Source: Actinomycetota bacterium
Lineage (GTDB): Bacteria; Actinomycetota; Acidimicrobiia; Spongiisociales; ZC4RG35
Length of the DNA stretch: 10,753 nucleotides
Direction: 5' to 3'
Assembly: GCA_027296205.1 (NCBI GenBank)
Contig: JAPUJM010000150.1
Location: 1 to 10,753, forward strand
Made by a program: the position numbers and the translations under genes. The notes under the pieces are model-generated. The model ran no database searches. It worked only from the letters and a program-made list of their open reading frames with translations, and was not told the origin of the DNA. The stretch's first letter is position 1; each line of letters begins with the position of its first letter. Positions 1 to 4,647 of the stretch are shown in pieces.

Positions 1-291
1 CGAGATGTTCTTGCGAACCGACTTGAACGGTCAAAGTGTGTTTTTCTCGAACACCATCGCGATGTCGCGTCCCGCAGGCTCCACCCCGGTCACAACGTCG
101 CCGTCGAAGAGCACGTCCCCGCTCACCGGCAGATCGATTCCGGCGACAGCGCGCAACACCGTCGTCTTGCCGCTGCCGGAGGGTCCAATGATCACGAAGA
201 ACTCACCATTCTCGATGGCGAGCGTGATTGCATGAATCACCGCGACGCCAGAGCGCTCCACCGTTACCCGGTCTAGCAAAATGCTCGCCAT
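1..291 (-). pseudogene. ABC transporter ATP-binding subunit, N-terminal part, interrupted by an in-frame TGA and cut by the window edge
   Basis: This encodes the start of an ABC ATPase resembling the sugar-importer type (MalK/UgpC-like), which would power uptake on the cytoplasmic side of the membrane. The open frame from the ATG at 291 runs 86 codons and holds the Walker A motif GPSGSGKT (residues 36-43), the usual LRAVAGID stretch after it, and the Q-loop region MVFE (79-82, Glu where Gln is usual). A TGA at 33-31 then ends the frame. The same frame continues past it as PFKSVRKNIS to the window edge, which aligns with the family pattern YPHMTVRENIA, so the stop lies inside conserved sequence. 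Signature motif, Walker B and H-loop are not in view. A product ending at the TGA could not be a working ATPase. It may be a decayed gene or a sequencing error. Transported substrate cannot be told. No clear Shine-Dalgarno precedes the ATG. Confidence 0.75.
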
Positions 292-313
292 AACCCAAGC
301 GTATCGAGGACCA

Positions 314-330
314 CCACCGGCGGCCGGTGG
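314..330. repeat. Perfect 8-1-8 palindrome upstream of the ABC gene
   Basis: The arms CCACCGGC and GCCGGTGG flank a single G. The site lies 22 bp upstream of the ATG of the minus-strand ABC gene, where an operator for a dimeric regulator would be plausible. The one-base centre argues for a protein-binding site rather than an RNA hairpin. GC-rich palindromes also arise by chance in such genomes, so a regulatory role is only inferred. Confidence 0.35.
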
Positions 331-361
331 CGGCGTCTGTGGACACCGCTACCGATTATTG

Positions 362-384
362 GAAAGTTGCCACGAAAGTTGCCA
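362..384. repeat. Tandem 11-bp direct repeat in the divergent intergenic region
   Basis: GAAAGTTGCCA occurs at 362-372 and again, unchanged, at 374-384, giving a 12-bp period, slightly more than one helical turn. It lies between the divergent ABC and dehydratase genes, a typical position for a pair of activator or repressor half-sites. No function is assigned. Confidence 0.45.
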
Positions 385-405
385 ACCACATCGAAGGCGC
401 CGCCC

Positions 406-417
406 TCCGCCGGCGGA
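406..417. repeat. Perfect 12-bp palindrome
   Basis: TCCGCCGGCGGA is its own reverse complement. It stands about 20 bp from the tandem repeat at 362-384, in the same intergenic region upstream of the dehydratase. It could be an operator. Its simple GC composition makes a chance origin quite possible. Confidence 0.25.
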
Positions 418-460
418 TCGGACGCCCCACATAGGATGGATTGGAGTTAGCTGGGGTCCA

Positions 461-526
461 GGGGAGCGACTCCTCGATGGTGATTGGAGAGGAGGTCTGC
501 CATTGATGCAACCTCCGTTCTAGGGT
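461..526 (+). promoter_or_regulatory. Possible structured leader with a five-codon minicistron before the dehydratase
   Basis: A strong Shine-Dalgarno-like run (GAGAGGAGG, 487-495) is followed 10 nt later by an ATG at 506 that opens a reading frame of only MQPPF, stopped by TAG at 521-523. This is in the same frame as the dehydratase ATG at 533. The purine run can pair with CTCCTC at 470-475 or with ACCTCC at 511-516, while CTCCTC can instead pair with GGGGAG at 461-466. These pairings are partly exclusive, as in attenuators. Alternatively TAGGGT (521-526) could be a -10 element six bases before the ATG at 533, giving a leaderless mRNA. These readings compete, and none is proved. Confidence 0.25.
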
Positions 527-532
527 CCCCGG

Positions 533-1462
533 ATGGATCTCGAGGTCACCCGCTCCGACATCGAATCGGCGTCCGACCGGATTGCCCCCTTCACGAGATT
601 GACTCCTGTGGTCGAATTGGGTGACGTCTTCGAGGCCGGCTACCGGCTTTCGCTCAAGCTGGACCATCTCCAACCCACTGGCTCCTTCAAGGTTCGGGGG
701 GCCTTCTCCGTGTTGTCATCCCGGGACATCCCCGTATCGGGTGTGACCGCGGCCTCGGGCGGCAACTTCGGCATCGCAATTGCGTACGCGTGTTCCAAGC
801 TGGGATATTCGGCAACAGTGTTCGTCGCGGAGACATCACCGGCCGAGAAGATCGACCGAATTGGTGAGTACGGGGCGGACGTCAGAGTGATCCCCGGTTA
901 CTACCACCAGGCTCTGGCCGCTTGCGAAGACTGGACCGTTGAGAGTGGAGCGTTTCAGGCCCATGCATATGACCAGCCAGAGGTGGTTGCGGGACAGGGA
1001 ACCGCCGGAAGAGAGATCATGCGCCAGATCGAGGATGTCGACTCCGTTCTGGTTGCGGTCGGTGGCGGAGGGCTCATCGGGGGTGTGGCCAGTTGGCTGC
1101 GTGATGAGGTACGAGTCGTCGCCACGGAACCCGAGGGATGTGCAAGTCTTCACGCTGCGCGCAAGGCCGGGGGACCAACCGTCGTCGAGGTGGGGGGAGT
1201 GGCGGCATCCTCTCTCGGGGCCGAGTCGATTGGGGAGTACGCATGGCACGCCAACAGGTGGATCGATGATTCAGTGCTGGTTACGGATGCCGAGATCATC
1301 GCCGCCCAGACATGGCTCTGGCAAAACGCCAGGCTGGCCGTGGAACCTGCGGCAGCGACCACCGTTGCCGCCCTGATGTCTGGTGTCTACCGACCCGAGC
1401 CAGGGGAGCACGTGGTGGCACTCATCTCGGGAGCCAACGTGAATCCGGGGACTCTTGGCTGA
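533..1462 (+). CDS. PLP-dependent threonine/serine dehydratase-like protein
   Basis: This is a fold-type II PLP enzyme, expected to deaminate L-threonine to 2-oxobutanoate (or L-serine to pyruvate) in the cytoplasm. Visible family marks are the PLP lysine K53 in TGSFKVRGA, the substrate/carboxylate loop ASGGNFG (74-80, where many relatives have SSGNHG), the phosphate-binding glycine loop GGGGLIGG (177-184), EPAAA (271-275) and the C-terminal SGANVN (299-304). At 309 residues it is about the size of the catabolic TdcB type and lacks the C-terminal ACT domains of biosynthetic IlvA, so isoleucine feedback is not expected. A serine racemase or another beta-eliminating activity on a hydroxy amino acid cannot be excluded. 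The ATG at 533 is chosen because an in-frame TAG lies 9 bases before it and the N-terminus matches the family. It has no good Shine-Dalgarno of its own. The DUF368 gene follows after 39 bp. Confidence 0.85.
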   Translation: MDLEVTRSDIESASDRIAPFTRLTPVVELGDVFEAGYRLSLKLDHLQPTGSFKVRGAFSVLSSRDIPVSGVTAASGGNFGIAIAYACSKLGYSATVFVAETSPAEKIDRIGEYGADVRVIPGYYHQALAACEDWTVESGAFQAHAYDQPEVVAGQGTAGREIMRQIEDVDSVLVAVGGGGLIGGVASWLRDEVRVVATEPEGCASLHAARKAGGPTVVEVGGVAASSLGAESIGEYAWHANRWIDDSVLVTDAEIIAAQTWLWQNARLAVEPAAATTVAALMSGVYRPEPGEHVVALISGANVNPGTLG

Positions 1463-1466
1463 TTCC

Positions 1467-1495
1467 TTGGTAGCGACAAGTCGCATCGTCATACT
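1467..1495 (+). promoter_or_regulatory. Candidate promoter for the DUF368 gene, possibly leaderless
   Basis: TTGGTA (1467-1472) and CATACT (1490-1495) each match the housekeeping sigma consensus at four of six bases and are separated by an optimal 17 bp. The -10-like hexamer ends six bases before the GTG at 1502, so transcription would begin at or next to the start codon. Leaderless mRNAs are common in Actinobacteria, and no good Shine-Dalgarno is present here, which fits. The match is modest. Confidence 0.35.
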
Positions 1496-1501
1496 CGCGC
1501 C

Positions 1502-2389
1502 GTGCTGAGACAGGTTCTGCGCTCGACGGTTGGCGGGTTCTTCATGGGCACGGCCGACCTCGTGCCGGGAGTATCCGGGGGGACGATCGCGCTTGTCCTC
1601 GGAATCTATCAGCAACTCGTTGCTTCGATTCGCCAAGGAAGCTCCGCCCTGGGATCGATGATCAAAGCCGATTTTGCCGGGTTCAAGCGTCACTCGAGCA
1701 ACGTCGAGTGGCGATTTCTCCTGCCGCTTCTCACCGGGATACTTCTCGCCGTCGTCTTGCTGGCAAGCTTTCTGGAGCGTCAGCTCGAGGAGCGACCGGT
1801 GGTCATTGCGGGACTGTTCCTCGGTCTGGTCCTGGGGTCAATCGCGATCGCGTGGAGGCTTCTTCGACAGGCCACCTGGCGTCACGTCGTGATCGCAGCG
1901 ATCGTGGGTCTGGGGTTGTTTGTGGCTCTCGGGTTTGGTGAAGGCCAGGTGAGGGGAGATCCGTCCGCTCTGGCGTTCTTCGGTGCCGGGGTTCTGGCGA
2001 TTTGCGCCATGATTCTGCCCGGTATCTCGGGATCGCTGATCCTCCTGATGTTGGGCATGTACGCCCCGGTGCTGGCTGCGGTCACCGATCGGGAATTTGG
2101 CGCAATCATCGTGTTTGCCCTGGGTGCGGTGATTGGCCTTGCTTTGTTCTCCCAGCTTCTCTATTGGTTGCTGGAGCATCACCACGACAACGTTCTTGCC
2201 GTGCTCATCGGACTGATGGCGGGCTCGGCTCGCATCCTCTGGCCGTGGCCCGATGGAGTCGGGAGCGCCGAGATCGGAGCGCCCGGAGATGACTGGCTCT
2301 CGGTGGTGGTTGCGATGGCTATCGGAGCCGTGGCCGTGAGCCTGATTGGGCGACTGGGCATCTCGCGCGAGTCGGTGGCTAGCGGCTAG
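1502..2389 (+). CDS. DUF368 family membrane protein (PopT-type polyprenyl-phosphate transporter)
   Basis: This is a polytopic inner-membrane protein of the DUF368 family. Members named PopT have been shown to help return undecaprenyl phosphate, the lipid carrier for cell-wall synthesis, across the membrane; that role is transferred here by family. The sequence shows the duplicated family signature: PGVSGGT at residues 22-28 in the first half, followed by IALVLGIYQQL, and PGISGS at 173-178 in the second, followed by LILLMLGMY. Roughly eight hydrophobic stretches are visible (about 10-38 re-entrant, 72-92, 100-120, 128-146, 158-190, 200-224, 230-248 and 266-285). Its 295 residues are a normal length. 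The GTG at 1502 is the first start after the dehydratase stop in this frame and gives the usual short N-terminus before GGFFMGTAD. An ATG at 1544 would cut into it. The 3' end overlaps the convergent patatin gene by 11 bp. Confidence 0.88.
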   Translation: MLRQVLRSTVGGFFMGTADLVPGVSGGTIALVLGIYQQLVASIRQGSSALGSMIKADFAGFKRHSSNVEWRFLLPLLTGILLAVVLLASFLERQLEERPVVIAGLFLGLVLGSIAIAWRLLRQATWRHVVIAAIVGLGLFVALGFGEGQVRGDPSALAFFGAGVLAICAMILPGISGSLILLMLGMYAPVLAAVTDREFGAIIVFALGAVIGLALFSQLLYWLLEHHHDNVLAVLIGLMAGSARILWPWPDGVGSAEIGAPGDDWLSVVVAMAIGAVAVSLIGRLGISRESVASG

Positions 2390-2394
2390 CCACC
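2374..2394. terminator. Perfect 10-1-10 palindrome over the overlapping convergent stops
   Basis: The arms GGTGGCTAGC and GCTAGCCACC flank one G. The palindrome contains the TAG of the DUF368 gene (2387-2389) and the TAG of the patatin gene (2381-2379), so both proteins end in near-identical residues (SVASG and QVASR). RNA from either strand would fold into a stable hairpin with the centre opened as a loop, so it could stop or protect both transcripts. No T-run follows on either side, so it is not a classical intrinsic terminator. Confidence 0.45.
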
Positions 2395-3356
2395 TGTCTT
2401 GGCTTCTGGTCAGCGACGAGATGGTGATCGAGGCGCTCCCAGATGTCGGGTTGCGCGAGGGTCCGCTTCATCGAGACGAGCGTGCGGGTGAATGTCGGAA
2501 CAGAGCGCGACGCGTCCATCGGATTGGGACGTGACGCGTTCTGAACCGACGGTGAAGGGCTGAGAGTCATGACGTCGCAATCAGGCCAATCCGATTTGAT
2601 CAGCTCGATTTCGTCAGCGAGAGCACGTGCGCCCACTCGGTCGAGCATCTTCTCGTGGAACCGGGCCCGCATCCGCGGCACTTTCGCGGCGAGCGGAGCC
2701 ATGACAAGCACCAGATCGAGGGGCTCCGGCGATCCGAGCACCAGATCCGCATGGGTCCCCGAGGAGACGCCTCCGTCGACATAGAGGCGATCGCCCAGCG
2801 GGTACGGCCGAAAGATGAGAGGGATTGCAGACGAGGCAGCCACGGCGTCGGCGATGCCGACTTCCGGCGCCGCGTCGGTTCCGAACACAGTGCGCCTCCT
2901 GGAACGCAGATCATGAGCGACGATCGCGGTTGGTCGGTCGGGCCAGGAAAGCGCTGCATCCGAACCGATATGGGTCGTTACCCAATCAGCGATTCCCCCG
3001 GCGTGATAACGAGCCGGCGAGCCGAGGAAGAGCGTTAGCCCGGGGCGCCGAACCCCGGGGACGATCCCATGTCGAACCCACTTTCCGACATTGATGCTCG
3101 GGCCCTTGATGAAGACATGGGATCTGATGCGCTCGGTGACGTCCTCACGATTGTCGAACGGTCTCACCAGAGAGTCGAGGTTCAGGGCTTCGTTGCGCAC
3201 CAGCGACGCAACAAAAGAGCCTGACGAAATGCCAACCACTACCTCGGCGTCGTTGGGATCCCATCCGGTTGCCAGCTCGATTGCCATGAGGGCGGCCATC
3301 TGATAAGCCGCGCCTGTGATGCCCCCACCGCCGAGGACAAGTCCTACCTTGCTCAC
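2379..3356 (-). CDS. Patatin-like phospholipase family protein
   Basis: This is predicted to be a serine-aspartate dyad lipid acyl hydrolase of the bacterial patatin family, cleaving acyl chains from phospholipids or related esters. The oxyanion-hole motif GGGGITG is at residues 9-15, the nucleophile elbow GISSG at 42-46 (Ser44), and the catalytic aspartate in DGG at 194-196 (Asp194), so the full active site is present. There is no signal peptide or membrane segment, which suggests a cytoplasmic or peripheral enzyme. Its 325 residues are normal for single-domain members. The GTG at 3356 is used because a TGA stop stands just before it in frame. A nearby ATG at 3360 is out of frame. GGTGAG upstream is a weak Shine-Dalgarno. 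It is the last of three minus-strand genes and converges with the DUF368 gene. The physiological substrate is not deducible. Confidence 0.85.
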   Translation of the reverse strand: MSKVGLVLGGGGITGAAYQMAALMAIELATGWDPNDAEVVVGISSGSFVASLVRNEALNLDSLVRPFDNREDVTERIRSHVFIKGPSINVGKWVRHGIVPGVRRPGLTLFLGSPARYHAGGIADWVTTHIGSDAALSWPDRPTAIVAHDLRSRRRTVFGTDAAPEVGIADAVAASSAIPLIFRPYPLGDRLYVDGGVSSGTHADLVLGSPEPLDLVLVMAPLAAKVPRMRARFHEKMLDRVGARALADEIELIKSDWPDCDVMTLSPSPSVQNASRPNPMDASRSVPTFTRTLVSMKRTLAQPDIWERLDHHLVADQKPRQVASR

Positions 3357-3363
3357 TCATCTC

Positions 3364-3369
3364 ACCATA
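3364..3369 (-). promoter_or_regulatory. Possible -10 element for the patatin gene
   Basis: Read on the minus strand the bases are TATGGT, which fits the actinobacterial -10 pattern TANNNT and ends seven bases before the GTG start at 3356. No convincing -35 lies at the right distance. The 86-bp gap 3357-3442 shows no other clear signal or strong hairpin. A short or absent leader would be implied. Confidence 0.2.
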
Positions 3370-3442
3370 GGATTGGTGTCCGGCCTTTAGATATCGGCAC
3401 AGATAGCCGTTCCGCGGATTCGGTTGGCTTGTGGTGAGGCGG

Positions 3443-3652
3443 TCAGCCGAATTCCTGCCCACATCCGGTGCAGCGGGGGTCTTGCTCATTGGTGGGCGCA
3501 TAGCACCACGGACAAGGCAGATCGTCGCTCCGCTCATCTCGCGGAAGCATCAGGGGGCTCGGATCTACCCGAAAAGGTTGGTTGCCCCGAATTCCCCTGG
3601 CAAGCGCGAACAATCCTGTTGTTGCAGTGGCAGTGACCAGAACTTCAAACAT
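3443..3652 (-). CDS. Small zinc-ribbon protein with a hydrophobic N-terminus, function unknown
   Basis: A 69-residue protein. The C-terminal third carries four cysteines arranged CxxC-x10-CxxC (Cys47, Cys50, Cys61, Cys64; CPWC and CTGC), the pattern of a treble-clef or zinc-ribbon knuckle that should bind one Zn ion. Residues 2-18 are mildly hydrophobic (FEVLVTATATTGLFALA) and could form a short membrane anchor followed by RGIR, leaving the ribbon in the cytoplasm. The ATG at 3652 is preferred over a TTG 24 bases upstream because AGAGAGGA (minus strand, 3666-3659) sits six bases before it. It lies between the phosphotransferase (76 bp upstream) and the patatin (86 bp downstream) on the same strand. 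No specific function is recognised; such modules often mediate protein or nucleic-acid contacts. Confidence 0.65.
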   Translation of the reverse strand: MFEVLVTATATTGLFALARGIRGNQPFRVDPSPLMLPRDERSDDLPCPWCYAPTNEQDPRCTGCGQEFG

Positions 3653-3728
3653 CGTCCGTCCTCTCTGCTGAGGCAACCAGAGGCTACGAGAGGTGGCTGG
3701 CGATTTCGTGGATTTAGGTTCGGCGGGT

Positions 3729-4559
3729 CTAGCCGCCCATCACGGCTTCGGTGAGATCGTCGACCAGGTATGACAGGTCGCCAAGACGTCCGTCGCGGAC
3801 TTCGGCTGCTTCCAGCATCATCATCGCCGCGTGGTAGGCGACCCAGGAGCGATATCGGCTCTCCGGAAGCTCGGCGGCGTAACCCCGACGGAAGGCAGCC
3901 GCCGCGTCCTCGCCGTTGGATGTGGCGAACTGCCACACAGCGAGAGTGAGGTCCGATTCGGGTGGGCTGAGAGTCGCCCATTCCCAGTCGACGAGGGTGA
4001 CCCGATTCTCCTCGCTCACGATGAACTTCGAGGGCAAAGGTCTCGTGTGTGACGGTACCGGGTCGGTGGCAAGCGGGGGCTCGATTTCGAGAGCCTTGTC
4101 CAGGACGGCTTTGTCCATGCCAAATCTGCGCCGGAAACGACCGAGGCGATTGATTACGGAACGGTAATGGCTGAGCACGTGTTCGCTGTCGATCTCGAGG
4201 GCGAGGTCGGTGATCTCTGCTCTCGACGAGTGGACACCGCGAAGAATCTTCCCGGCAGACTCGATCATTTCCAGGTTCTTGGGAAGACTCGCGAGGTTCC
4301 AGGAACCGGCGTCAGACATCTTGAGCCAGGCCATTTCGCCTTCGACACCATGATTGTGAATGGTCGGGATTCCGTCGACGCCGGCGAGTACTTCGAGAGC
4401 ATGCTGCTCTCGCTTCTCTCGTGACAAGACTGGGTACACCTTGACAATCGAGGTGTCGGTCTCGTTCTCCGTGATGCGGTAAACCTTGTTGGCCCCGGCC
4501 GCCAACTCGCGGATCCGGCTGTTCGGATAGAGACTCTCCACCAGTCCCCGTGCGTCCAT
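3729..4559 (-). CDS. Choline kinase/aminoglycoside phosphotransferase-like protein with degenerate catalytic loop
   Basis: This 276-residue protein has the layout of the APH/choline-kinase fold. It shows an N-lobe with AGANKVYRI (21-29) and a probable ATP-binding lysine K40 in SIVKVYP, a LRGVH segment (106-110), then a C-lobe with a catalytic-loop equivalent and the metal-binding LVDWEWA (Asp191). The catalytic loop, normally HxDxxxxN (for example HGDLHPGN), here reads HTRPLPSK (171-178). The catalytic Asp is replaced by Arg173 and the metal-binding Asn by Lys178. The rest is intact and ends in a plausible C-terminus, so it may be a pseudokinase or a binding or regulatory protein rather than an active kinase. 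The ATG at 4559 is preceded by GAAGAGGGG about 11 bases upstream. It is divergent from thrS. Its ligand (choline, an amino sugar, a nucleoside or other) cannot be told. Confidence 0.72.
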   Translation of the reverse strand: MDARGLVESLYPNSRIRELAAGANKVYRITENETDTSIVKVYPVLSREKREQHALEVLAGVDGIPTIHNHGVEGEMAWLKMSDAGSWNLASLPKNLEMIESAGKILRGVHSSRAEITDLALEIDSEHVLSHYRSVINRLGRFRRRFGMDKAVLDKALEIEPPLATDPVPSHTRPLPSKFIVSEENRVTLVDWEWATLSPPESDLTLAVWQFATSNGEDAAAAFRRGYAAELPESRYRSWVAYHAAMMMLEAAEVRDGRLGDLSYLVDDLTEAVMGG

Positions 4560-4647
4560 ACCTTGCGTAACCCCTCTTCGTTGATCAAACGGGCGAGTAT
4601 CCCCGGCTACCGAATTACTCTGCCGCCCAGGCTAGCCAGAAAGTGAC
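4560..4647. other. Divergent intergenic region between the kinase-like gene and thrS
   Basis: These 88 bp must hold the promoters of both genes, but I see no strong hexamer pair. TTGATC at 4581 and the TANNNT-like TACTCT at 4616 are isolated partial matches on the plus strand. The region is too short for a T-box, and I see no riboswitch-like fold, so thrS does not appear to be under tRNA-sensing leader control here. Confidence 0.4.

Noticed and set aside
1..291. TGA reassigned to a sense codon in this genome
   Set aside because: The dehydratase, zinc-ribbon, thrS and EF-G2 genes all end at TGA at the expected family lengths, and TGG encodes Trp throughout.
281..523. Plus-strand open frame of 80 codons upstream of the dehydratase
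   Set aside because: Low-complexity Pro/Arg/Gly-rich translation with no start signal at its beginning. Only its last five codons have a good Shine-Dalgarno, and these are treated as a possible minicistron.
836..1249. Minus-strand open frame of 137 codons inside the dehydratase gene
   Set aside because: It is antisense to conserved PLP-enzyme motifs and shows no domain or ribosome-binding site.
3357..3442. CTCACCA (3361-3367) and TGGTGAG (3432-3438) as an inverted repeat or terminator
   Set aside because: The seven-base arms are 64 bases apart with no T-run and no supporting inner stem, which is within chance expectation.
4560..4647. Possible T-box or threonine-attenuation leader for thrS
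   Set aside because: The 88-bp divergent gap is too short for a T-box, shows no specifier-type structure and has no threonine-rich leader peptide.
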